15,839 nt of DNA from Bacteroidota bacterium. GTDB lineage: Bacteria; Bacteroidota; Bacteroidia; Flavobacteriales_D; Crocinitomicaceae. The notes under the pieces are model-generated. The model had not been told where the DNA came from. It saw only the letters and a list, made by a program, of their open reading frames with translations, and did not search any database. How positions within the stretch are numbered: the first letter of the stretch is position 1; the number at the start of each line of letters is the position of its first letter. The position numbers and the translations under genes were made by a program. The DNA is taken from positions 1 to 15,839 of the forward strand of contig SBGS01000162.1 of the NCBI GenBank assembly GCA_006226555.1. The letters are read 5' to 3'. Below, one piece after another: positions 6,790-13,956 of this stretch.

Positions 6790-9027
6790 CTAATTTTCAA
6801 TTTGTTTAGCAAGTGCCTCTGTGTAAACTTTCTTCGCTTCTGCTATAAAACCATAATGCTCATCGTCCACCATCATTTTACCTTTCGTGACATGACCCAG
6901 TAAAGTGAAGCTCACTCCTGATGCCATCATTGCCTCCAGGAAATCATCCTCTTGATCTTCTGAAACTGCAACAACCACACGTCCTTGTCCTTCTCCAAAC
7001 AAGAATGCGTCTTCTCTTATTTCGCTATCTGTTACGATATCAAAACCAAGCTCATTTGGCATTGCCATTTCAGCTAAAGTAATGAACAGACCTCCGTCCG
7101 ATACATCGTGTGCAGCATTGATCAATTTTTCACGGATCAGCATTTTAACTGTTTGCTGTACCGCGTACTCTTCTTCCAAATTGAAGTATGGTGCAGGTGA
7201 TGCTTTTATACCATGATATGAAGCCAAGTATTCAGATGAGCTGATATCATTATGTGATTGTCCGATAACAAAGATCAAATCCCCTTTTTGCTTGAAATCA
7301 AGCGTCATGATATTCTCCTTGTTTTCCAGGATCCCTATCATACCAATTGTTGGTGTTGGAAAAACCGGAATTTCAACTCCATTCTTAACTGTTTGGTTAT
7401 AGAATGAAACGTTACCACCTGTAACCGGAGTATTAAACTTCAAACAAGCTGCAGACATTCCTTTGATAGCACCAACAAATTGCCAGTATGATTCCGGATT
7501 ATATGGATTACCGAAATTCAAACAATTTGTAATTGCGCTTGGTTCACCCCCTGCACACGTAATATTACGTGCAGCTTCAGAAACTGCGATCATCGTTCCA
7601 ACTTCTGGATCAGCATGAACATAGCGGGAATTACAGTCAACCGTCATAGCCAAAGCTTTATCAGTCCCTTTGATATTAACAACACCGGCATCGCAAGGAC
7701 GATTCGTTGTCATGGTACGCGTACCTACCATTGAATCGTACTGCTCATAAACCCATTTCTTCGAAGCAATATTGGGATGTTCCAATAACTTGAACGCTAC
7801 TTCCTTCAAATTATCCGGTTGCACAACGTCATCGATTGAGAATTTCTTATACTCTTGATAATAGGCAGGTTCGCGGTATTCGCGCTCATAAACAGGGGCG
7901 CCACCTCCCAGAACAAGCGACTCCGCAGGAAGATCTCCAACGAGCTCACCGTTCATAAAGTACCTTACCTGTCCGGTTTCTGTAACAACCCCGATTTCCT
8001 CAGCGTTCAGATCCCATTTATCAAATATGCGTTTTACAACATCCTCCTTGCCTTTGTGCACTACCACAAGCATGCGCTCCTGCGATTCAGAAAGCAAAAT
8101 TTCATAAGGCAACATATTGTCCTGGCGCGTCGGAACGCGATCCAAATGGATGTCCATTCCAACTCCACCTCCTGCACTCATCTCACAGCTTGAGCATGTG
8201 ATACCTGCTGCACCCATATCCTGCATTCCAACGATGGCATCTGTCTGAGCCAATTCCATCGTCGCTTCAAGCAATAATTTTTCCATGAATGGGTCACCCA
8301 CCTGAACAGATGGAAGATCATTCGCAGATTCTTCAGTAATATCCTTAGAAGCAAAGGCCGCTCCGGCAATACCATCCTTACCTGTTGAAGAACCAACAAT
8401 AAATACTGGATTCCCAACTCCTTTTGCTTTAGCTGAAATAATATTCTTCGTATCAAGGATACCTGCAGAGAAAGCGTTCACAAGTGGATTGGTGTTGAAT
8501 GAGTCATCGAAGAAAACCTCTCCACCAACGATAGGAATTCCGAAAGAGTTTCCATAGTCACCAATTCCTTTCACAACTCCCTTTACCAACCATTTCGTTC
8601 TGTCCTCTTTCAAGTTTCCAAAACGCAGTGAATTCAATTGAGCGATTGGTCTTGCACCCATCGTGAAAATATCCCGATTGATCCCTCCTACTCCAGTAGC
8701 AGCTCCTTGGTATGGTTCCAAAGCACTCGGGTGGTTGTGAGATTCGATTTTGAAAGCACAGCCCAGTCCTCCACCAATATCTACCAATCCAGCATTCTCC
8801 TCACCAGCCTTAACCAGCATGTGCGGTCCATCCTTTGGTAGTTTTTTCAACCAAAAGATCGAATTCTTGTAAGAACAGTGTTCTGACCACATTACAGAGT
8901 AAACAGCAGTCTCCGTGAAATTCGGTGTTCTTCCGATGATCCCTTTGATCATTTCGAACTCAGCAGGTAAAAGACCTAATTCAACTGCTTGCTCCAGTGT
9001 AGCTTCTTTTTGCAAAGTACTTTCCAT
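6790..9027 (-). CDS. purL: Phosphoribosylformylglycinamidine synthase subunit PurL (short type)
   Basis: FGAM synthase catalytic subunit, fourth step of purine synthesis: ATP-dependent amidation of FGAR. At 745 residues it is the short form that needs separate PurQ (glutaminase) and PurS; neither gene is in this window. Motifs: SEHCSYKN with the catalytic His at about 50, ESHNHPSALEPYQGAATGVGG (ATP/phosphate binding), GMQDMGAAGITCSSCEM, and the second half with NCLNFGNP, VTGGNVSFYN and DVSDGGL, giving the duplicated AIRS-like architecture. The ATG at 9027 fits the family start; the stop is TAG. It is the first gene of purL-DUF4290-murA-TlpA and is divergent from lpdA across a 169-base intergenic region. 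No purine riboswitch is evident upstream. Confidence 0.97.
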   Translation of the reverse strand: MESTLQKEATLEQAVELGLLPAEFEMIKGIIGRTPNFTETAVYSVMWSEHCSYKNSIFWLKKLPKDGPHMLVKAGEENAGLVDIGGGLGCAFKIESHNHPSALEPYQGAATGVGGINRDIFTMGARPIAQLNSLRFGNLKEDRTKWLVKGVVKGIGDYGNSFGIPIVGGEVFFDDSFNTNPLVNAFSAGILDTKNIISAKAKGVGNPVFIVGSSTGKDGIAGAAFASKDITEESANDLPSVQVGDPFMEKLLLEATMELAQTDAIVGMQDMGAAGITCSSCEMSAGGGVGMDIHLDRVPTRQDNMLPYEILLSESQERMLVVVHKGKEDVVKRIFDKWDLNAEEIGVVTETGQVRYFMNGELVGDLPAESLVLGGGAPVYEREYREPAYYQEYKKFSIDDVVQPDNLKEVAFKLLEHPNIASKKWVYEQYDSMVGTRTMTTNRPCDAGVVNIKGTDKALAMTVDCNSRYVHADPEVGTMIAVSEAARNITCAGGEPSAITNCLNFGNPYNPESYWQFVGAIKGMSAACLKFNTPVTGGNVSFYNQTVKNGVEIPVFPTPTIGMIGILENKENIMTLDFKQKGDLIFVIGQSHNDISSSEYLASYHGIKASPAPYFNLEEEYAVQQTVKMLIREKLINAAHDVSDGGLFITLAEMAMPNELGFDIVTDSEIREDAFLFGEGQGRVVVAVSEDQEDDFLEAMMASGVSFTLLGHVTKGKMMVDDEHYGFIAEAKKVYTEALAKQIEN

Positions 9028-9046
9028 AAAATCTCAAACTATGGCG

Positions 9047-9054
9047 CAAAAATA
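9047..9054 (-). promoter_or_regulatory. Candidate -7 element for purL
   Basis: The minus strand reads TATTTTTG here, matching TAnnTTTG, 20 bases upstream of the purL ATG. No convincing TTG is present at -33, so this is a weak call. The rest of the 9028-9196 intergenic region is AT-rich and shows no obvious hairpin or riboswitch. Confidence 0.33.
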
Positions 9055-9143
9055 AGCATTTATATGCCCTAATACGGTTAAATCAATGGACTTTATTCAA
9101 CAGTTTTTAACAACCTTTTTTATTTGCATTGTTCAGGCGTCAT

Positions 9144-9174
9144 CTTGTCAGTTCCTAAGTTTTGATTAAATTCG
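9144..9174 (+). promoter_or_regulatory. Candidate promoter of lpdA
   Basis: CTTG at 9144-9147 is followed after 19 bases by TAAATTCG at 9167-9174, a seven-of-eight match to the Bacteroidota -33 TTG / -7 TAnnTTTG arrangement. Transcription would begin near 9180, leaving a leader of about 16 bases before the ATG at 9197. The -33 TTG is part of a TTGTCAG heptamer that is also found twice upstream of grpE. Confidence 0.45.
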
Positions 9175-9196
9175 CACACATCTAAAAAAGCTTGTT

Positions 9197-10588
9197 ATGA
9201 ATTACGATATCATAGTTGTTGGAAGTGGTCCAGGCGGATATGTAGCTGCGATCCGTGCATCACAATTAGGTTTGAAAACAGCGATCATTGAGCGTGAAAA
9301 CCTTGGTGGAATCTGCTTAAACTGGGGATGTATCCCGACAAAAGCACTATTGAAGAGTGCTAATGTTTTTGAATACCTTACTCATGCATCTGACTATGGT
9401 ATTACTGTTAAAGACGCGAAGGCAGATTTCGGAGCGATGGTAGAAAGAAGTCGCGGTGTTGCCAATGGAATGAGCAATGGAATCCAGTTCTTGATGAAAA
9501 AGAACAAGATCGATGTGATCAATGGAACAGGTAAGCTCAAGGCCGGTAAAAAAGTGGCTGTTACAGGTGAAGACGGTAAGGTAACTGAATACAGTGCAGA
9601 TAAAGGTATCATCATTGCAACTGGTGCACGTTCTCGCGTATTGCCAAATCTTCCGCAAGATGGAGAAAAGATCATAGGTTACCGTGAAGCTATGACCCTA
9701 AAAACTCAACCAAAGAAAATGGTTGTAGTAGGATCAGGTGCGATTGGTGTTGAGTTCGCTTATTTCTATAATGCTATCGGAACTGAAGTAACAGTTGTAG
9801 AATATTTACCGAACATCGTTCCAATTGAAGATGTTGAAGTATCTAAACAATTGGAAAAATCTTTCAAAAAAGCCGGCATTAAAGTAATGACAGGTTCTTC
9901 AGTTGAATCAGTTGATACTAAAGGTAAGTCTTGCATCGTAAATGTTAAAACGGATAAAGGCGAAGAGAAAATTGAATGTGACGTTGTTCTTTCTGCTGTT
10001 GGTATCACTGCAAATATTGAGAATATAGGATTAGAAGACGTAGGCATCGTAACTGACAAAGGACGTATTCTTGTGAACGATTATTACCAAACAAATATTC
10101 CGGGTTATTTTGCAATTGGTGATGTGATCCCAACTGCGGCTTTGGCTCACGTAGCTTCTGCTGAAGGAATCATTTGCGTTGAGAAGATCGCTGGTCACCA
10201 TCCGGAGCCATTGGATTATAATAATATCCCTGGATGTACATATTGTTCTCCTGAGATTGCGTCTGTTGGAATGACAGAAAAAGCTGCGAAAGATGCAGGT
10301 TACGAAATCAAAGTTGGTAAATTCCCATTCTCTGCATCTGGTAAAGCAAGCGCTGCAGGTGCGAAAGACGGATTTGTTAAGTTGATCTTTGATGCCAAAT
10401 ACGGAGAGTTGCTTGGAGGTCACATGATCGGAGCTAATGTAACTGAAATGATCGCTGAGATCGTTGCGATCAGAAAACTTGAAACAACAGGAGAAGAGCT
10501 TATTAAAACAGTTCACCCTCACCCAACTATGTCTGAGGCAGTAATGGAAGCTGCAGCAGCTGCATATGGTGAAGTAATCCATTTGTAA
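9197..10588 (+). CDS. lpdA: Dihydrolipoyl dehydrogenase (E3)
   Basis: Flavoprotein of 463 residues that reoxidises dihydrolipoamide with NAD+ in pyruvate/2-oxoglutarate dehydrogenase-type complexes or glycine cleavage. The N-terminal FAD-binding motif is VVGSGPGGYVAA (residues 7-18); the redox disulfide is in GGICLNWGCIPTK (Cys40, Cys45); the second Rossmann motif for NAD is VVVGSGAIGVEF (about 174-185); the FAD-contacting motif is GYFAIGDV; and the C-terminal catalytic HPHPTMSE (about 440-447) supplies the His-Glu pair at the dimer interface. Length and order are those of the family. It has its own promoter candidate and is followed directly by a strong intrinsic terminator, so it is probably monocistronic apart from read-through. 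No E1/E2 gene lies in this window. Confidence 0.96.
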   Translation: MNYDIIVVGSGPGGYVAAIRASQLGLKTAIIERENLGGICLNWGCIPTKALLKSANVFEYLTHASDYGITVKDAKADFGAMVERSRGVANGMSNGIQFLMKKNKIDVINGTGKLKAGKKVAVTGEDGKVTEYSADKGIIIATGARSRVLPNLPQDGEKIIGYREAMTLKTQPKKMVVVGSGAIGVEFAYFYNAIGTEVTVVEYLPNIVPIEDVEVSKQLEKSFKKAGIKVMTGSSVESVDTKGKSCIVNVKTDKGEEKIECDVVLSAVGITANIENIGLEDVGIVTDKGRILVNDYYQTNIPGYFAIGDVIPTAALAHVASAEGIICVEKIAGHHPEPLDYNNIPGCTYCSPEIASVGMTEKAAKDAGYEIKVGKFPFSASGKASAAGAKDGFVKLIFDAKYGELLGGHMIGANVTEMIAEIVAIRKLETTGEELIKTVHPHPTMSEAVMEAAAAAYGEVIHL

Positions 10589-10605
10589 TAATTAATTGAT
10601 CCAAG

Positions 10606-10641
10606 AAACGCCGATGTGAATTATCCATCGGCGTTTTTTTT
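10606..10641 (+). terminator. Intrinsic terminator of lpdA
   Basis: A ten-base-pair GC-rich stem, AACGCCGATG (10607-10616) with CATCGGCGTT (10626-10635), a nine-base loop and a run of eight T (10634-10641). The outer A-T pair at 10606/10636 extends it. It starts 17 bases after the lpdA stop. The last T is immediately followed by the ATG of the next gene, so the terminator occupies the whole leader of the glycosyltransferase gene. Confidence 0.92.
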
Positions 10642-11604
10642 ATGAGCAAAGTATCGATCATATTACCCGTAAAGAATGTCGAGCGCTGGATCGAAGAAAC
10701 ATTGTCTTCTATACTGCAACAGACCTATCAGAATTGGGAGCTTGTAATCGTTGATGATCATTCTCAGGACCGAACATGGGAGATCCTGAATTCTTATTCG
10801 CGTAAACAACCGGACAAGATCCAGCTGTGCAGAAATCCCGGAGAAGGCATAATTCCGGCCCTACAATTTGCCCTTAGCAAATGTTCAGGTCGATATGTTA
10901 CGCGCATTGATGGAGATGATCTAATGCCCCCTGATCGACTAAAGCTACATGTGGAGAAACTTATCTCAGCGCCAAACAAAACCATCGTCACGGGTAAAGT
11001 TCAATACTTTCATGAAAATGAAGTAAGCGAAGGTTATCGAAAGTATGAAAATTGGTTAAATGAGCGGATAGCGCGAGATGATCACTTTAAACATATCTAC
11101 CGCGAATGTGTAATTGCTTCTCCAAATTGGATGTGTTTTCGTGAGGACCTGCTTGATCACAATTTGTTCGACTTCCTGGAATACCCTGAAGACTACGATC
11201 TGGTCCTTAAATGGTATCAAAACAACTTCGAAGTCCTAAGTGTGAACGATACCACTTTATTGTGGCGAGAACACCCCGATCGGACATCAAGAAACAGTGA
11301 ATCTTATCAACAAAAGGCTTTTTTCGAACTGAAGATCAAAAGACTCATCGAAAAGGAATACAATAAATCGAAAAGGATCGGAGTTATTGGCAAAGGACAA
11401 AAGGCCAATCTATGCACAACAATTTTGAACAAGTTTGGAATCCCTTGCGAACAATACAATGATCCAGGCAAACTTGACGAATTGCCTCAAAGATCAATAG
11501 ATCTGCTTTTGATTGCAGTATATCCTGAAGGCCGTATCAGCGAAATCGAAAGTTTCCTCTCCTCACACGGGTACCTATTGGGGCGTAATGCCTGGTTTGT
11601 GTGA
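10642..11604 (+). CDS. Family 2 glycosyltransferase with an added C-terminal nucleotide-binding-like domain
   Basis: Protein of 320 residues. The GT-A fold starts at once (MSKVSIILPVKNVERW), with VDDHS at 37-41, IDGDD at 89-93 (DxD-type metal/nucleotide-sugar site), EYPEDYDLVLKW at about 180-191 (the ED of the acceptor/base region) and WREHPDRTS at about 208-216, all typical of GT2. No membrane helix or signal is seen, so it acts at the cytoplasmic side. Sugar and acceptor cannot be predicted; a surface polysaccharide or glycoconjugate is plausible. Residues about 243-320 form an extra region starting RIGVIGKGQKAN, a glycine motif like that of a Rossmann fold. The N-terminus of the GT domain fixes the start at 10642, directly after the lpdA terminator. 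No independent promoter or ribosome-binding site is visible. It ends back to back with the next, convergent gene. Confidence 0.9.
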   Translation: MSKVSIILPVKNVERWIEETLSSILQQTYQNWELVIVDDHSQDRTWEILNSYSRKQPDKIQLCRNPGEGIIPALQFALSKCSGRYVTRIDGDDLMPPDRLKLHVEKLISAPNKTIVTGKVQYFHENEVSEGYRKYENWLNERIARDDHFKHIYRECVIASPNWMCFREDLLDHNLFDFLEYPEDYDLVLKWYQNNFEVLSVNDTTLLWREHPDRTSRNSESYQQKAFFELKIKRLIEKEYNKSKRIGVIGKGQKANLCTTILNKFGIPCEQYNDPGKLDELPQRSIDLLLIAVYPEGRISEIESFLSSHGYLLGRNAWFV

Positions 11605-12300
11605 TCACTCCCAGCCTATACCGATCTTGAGTCCCAAATTTGCGATGTAGCGCGCACCGGATCCTGAGTACATAACCCATTGGTTCACCCACTCACCGCT
11701 TGTAGTGTAGGTAGATTCAACTCTGTATTCTTCCGTTGTTCGATAACCAAGACCTATTCCGCCATAGAAGTCAAGAGAAAATGATTTTGCAGCCCAAACC
11801 TGATAACCGAAATTGAAATAGAAATCAAGTCTGTTATCTGAGGCTTTTACACTCCCAAGATTCGTTACGTTATCGTGATACGAATAGTTCAACAACTTGA
11901 ATTTGAGTATTGGGGAGACATAGAATCGATTTAATGCTTCCGTTTCATCTAGCGGGTAAAATCGATATGCCACACTTGTAAAGAATCCCAGTCCTGAATT
12001 CTCAGTAACTGACGGTGTATCAAAAATATGTGTATCTACCCCAAAGCCAATTTTTGATAATGTTGGTCCTATTCCAAGTTCAAAACTTCCTTTTTGCGAG
12101 GTCTGTTTTTCATACGAGAAATTGATTTCTCCTACCATCATGTTCAGAGGTGCAAACTTTAATACTTGAGTATTATCGTTCAGTTTGATCTCTTTTTCCC
12201 TTTTTTGCTTGTACGCCCCTTTATCAATGATAATTACTTCTTGCTGTGCGAAAGTTGTCAATCCAAAAAGGAATGTTGATAGAAGAATGGTCTTTTTCAT
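11605..12300 (-). CDS. Predicted outer-membrane beta-barrel protein, function unknown
   Basis: Protein of 231 residues with a clear Sec signal (MKKTILLSTFLFGLTTFAQQ, cleavage near residue 19). The mature part has alternating polar/hydrophobic stretches with many aromatic and Gly residues (for example GSFELGIGPTL, FYFNFGYQVWA, DFYGGIGLGYRT, ANLGLKIGIGWE), as expected of a small eight-to-ten-strand outer-membrane barrel. I do not recognise a specific family. It lies 49 bases downstream of the metallophosphatase gene in the same direction, so it may be the last gene of that operon; no promoter of the TAnnTTTG type is obvious in the gap. Its TGA stop directly faces the stop of the glycosyltransferase gene with no base between. 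Barrel topology is inferred from sequence pattern only. Confidence 0.72.
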   Translation of the reverse strand: MKKTILLSTFLFGLTTFAQQEVIIIDKGAYKQKREKEIKLNDNTQVLKFAPLNMMVGEINFSYEKQTSQKGSFELGIGPTLSKIGFGVDTHIFDTPSVTENSGLGFFTSVAYRFYPLDETEALNRFYVSPILKFKLLNYSYHDNVTNLGSVKASDNRLDFYFNFGYQVWAAKSFSLDFYGGIGLGYRTTEEYRVESTYTTSGEWVNQWVMYSGSGARYIANLGLKIGIGWE

Positions 12301-12349
12301 AATATGTGTTTGCTCAGATAACGGTTAAAATAACGAAAAGGTTGAAAAA

Positions 12350-13252
12350 CTATTGCAATACAAAAGATCCCTTTTTCTTTAATTTTTGCTCTATTTCAAA
12401 ATCTATTCTGCCTAAATTGACTCCAGCCCAGCCAACCTGATTTACAAGAACAGAATTCCCTGTCTTATTGATCACCTCAGTCGGCTTCTCTAAAAAAGTA
12501 TGCGTATGCCCTCCGATTATCAGATGAATGTCAGATGTTGATTCCGCAAGTTTAAGATCACTGATCTTATCCGAAGCATATTCATATCCAAGGTGAGAGA
12601 GACATATGATCAGATCGCATCCTGAGCTTTTTAGAATTCTGGTGTATTCCTGAGCCATTTCGATCGGATCAAGATATTTCGTCTCTCCATACTTGTCATC
12701 CGGAACTAATCCTTTTAATTGAACGCCAAGTCCAAAAACACCAACTTTAATTCCTCCCTTTTCAATAATGTGGTATCCTTTTGTTCTTCCGTAAAGTTCT
12801 GTATTCGTGAAATCGTAATTAGAACAGATAAAAGGGAAATTGGCGCTTTCCTGGGCATTGACAAATCCATTTACACCAATATCAAAATCATGATTACCCA
12901 TTGTTGCTGCATCATAACCCAAGCGAGACATAACCTTCATCTCGAGTACTCCATTATAACGATTAAAGTATGGCGTTCCCTGGAAAATATCACCTGCATC
13001 AAGCAACAAAACATTCTCCACCTCATCTCTAACCTGACTTACCAATTCATATCTTCTGGATACACCGCCCAAACCAGGATATTTCGCGTGATTCTCGGGA
13101 AATGGATCAATATTCGAATGGGTATCATTCGTATGCAAAATTGTGATCTTCTTGTTTCTTTTGATGCTTGATCTCCCAGCTAATACCGAAGGAGCAACCA
13201 GAACTCCTCCTGTCAAAAGTGCTGTTGATCTTATGAAATCACGTCTTTTCAT
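12350..13252 (-). CDS. Metallophosphatase (5'-nucleotidase N-terminal domain), Tat-type signal
   Basis: Protein of 300 residues matching the metal-binding catalytic domain of UshA/5'-nucleotidase. The N-terminus has a twin-arginine-like signal (MKRRDFIRS then a hydrophobic stretch ending SVLAG). Metal-ligand motifs in order: HTNDTHSN (Asp43, His45), LLDAGDIFQG, GNHDFDIG, CLSHLGYE and GGHTHTF. It stops after the metallophosphatase domain and lacks the C-terminal nucleotide-specificity domain; that domain is encoded by the gene just upstream (13249-13956). The ATG at 13252 overlaps that gene's TGA by four bases (ATGA). Together the two probably form a periplasmic or surface 5'-nucleotidase releasing phosphate from nucleotides, but alone this domain could be a cyclic-nucleotide or general phosphoesterase. 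Same-length stand-alone versions occur in other Flavobacteriia to my knowledge. Confidence 0.9.
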   Translation of the reverse strand: MKRRDFIRSTALLTGGVLVAPSVLAGRSSIKRNKKITILHTNDTHSNIDPFPENHAKYPGLGGVSRRYELVSQVRDEVENVLLLDAGDIFQGTPYFNRYNGVLEMKVMSRLGYDAATMGNHDFDIGVNGFVNAQESANFPFICSNYDFTNTELYGRTKGYHIIEKGGIKVGVFGLGVQLKGLVPDDKYGETKYLDPIEMAQEYTRILKSSGCDLIICLSHLGYEYASDKISDLKLAESTSDIHLIIGGHTHTFLEKPTEVINKTGNSVLVNQVGWAGVNLGRIDFEIEQKLKKKGSFVLQ

Positions 13253-13956
13253 TCAAGTACTATTCTAATTTCATCCTTATATACCAGTGTTTTTTGGGCT
13301 TTAGCAACTTCAATGAACACATCTCTCAATAACACCCCGATATATTTTACGTTTTCAGCATCTTGAAAGAAGCTCATGTTATCACCTCCGTTATACAAGT
13401 AATCTGAAGTAATTACCCAAAATGAATCTGAACCGGTAGACTCATTGAAAAGAAGCTTACCATTGTGATACTTCACCCCTGCAATAGGTTCACCGCCTGA
13501 TGATTTAATATAATCTGCGATTTGTTCTAATCTATCTATCGGTAATCTAACCATTACAACCTCATTGTCGAATGGCATCAGTTTGTATATATCTCCAAGC
13601 GTTACGTCTCCCTTGTTAATCGTACTTCTTAATCCGCCAGTATTCAATAAAACCATCGTTGGCTCTGAATCATTTAGAGAATCTTTAAAGAATTGAAGCA
13701 ATGCATCTGCCGACCAATTGTTCAATGGCGCGTTGGGTCTTCCTTTCACAAAATCGTACTCAGAACGACATAATATCGCTTCCATTTCTTTGTTCAATTC
13801 CGATCTGTAGGGTAGAATAAGACTGTCTATCGTGTTGTTGGTTGCTACTTCTCCTTCAACCGCTATAACATCTGCGTCAGCAGCAATGTACGAAGCAGAA
13901 GAGCAGGCCGTTAGACCTGCTCCAATGATAAATATGTATATAAGTTGTCTGATCAT
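13249..13956 (-). CDS. Lipoprotein with 5'-nucleotidase C-terminal domain
   Basis: Protein of 235 residues. The N-terminus is a lipoprotein signal with lipobox LTAC (Cys18) followed by SSAS. The rest matches the UshA-type C-terminal (substrate-specificity) domain: NTGGLRSTINKGDVTLGDIY, then MPFDNEVVMVRL and TSDYLYNGGDNMSFF, which in the family bind the nucleoside base and phosphate. There is no catalytic metal site; that is in the downstream gene. The start ATG at 13956 is preferred over a TTG at 13959 because it shares a base with the endonuclease stop (TGATG). The downstream metallophosphatase overlaps by four bases. Gene order is therefore C-domain before N-domain, opposite to the fused enzyme, so this is not a recent frameshift. 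It is probably anchored on the inner face of the outer membrane or in the inner membrane. Confidence 0.88.
   Translation of the reverse strand: MIRQLIYIFIIGAGLTACSSASYIAADADVIAVEGEVATNNTIDSLILPYRSELNKEMEAILCRSEYDFVKGRPNAPLNNWSADALLQFFKDSLNDSEPTMVLLNTGGLRSTINKGDVTLGDIYKLMPFDNEVVMVRLPIDRLEQIADYIKSSGGEPIAGVKYHNGKLLFNESTGSDSFWVITSDYLYNGGDNMSFFQDAENVKYIGVLLRDVFIEVAKAQKTLVYKDEIRIVLE

Noticed and set aside
8178..8456. Minus-strand open frame of 92 codons in another frame of purL
   Set aside because: It overlaps conserved PurL motifs in a different frame and its Leu/Arg-rich product is typical of an out-of-frame shadow.
9028..9196. Purine riboswitch or structured leader upstream of purL
   Set aside because: The region is AT-rich and short and shows none of the paired-stem layout expected; only promoter-like elements are supported.
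10031..10582. Open frame of 183 codons on the minus strand opposite lpdA
   Set aside because: It lies wholly inside a clear dihydrolipoyl dehydrogenase gene, its product is Cys/Ser/His-rich without any recognisable domain, and the opposite frame explains it as a codon-use shadow.
12350..13956. Frameshifted or broken single 5'-nucleotidase gene
   Set aside because: Each half has its own export signal and start codon, and the domain order is reversed compared with the fused enzyme, so they are two intact genes.
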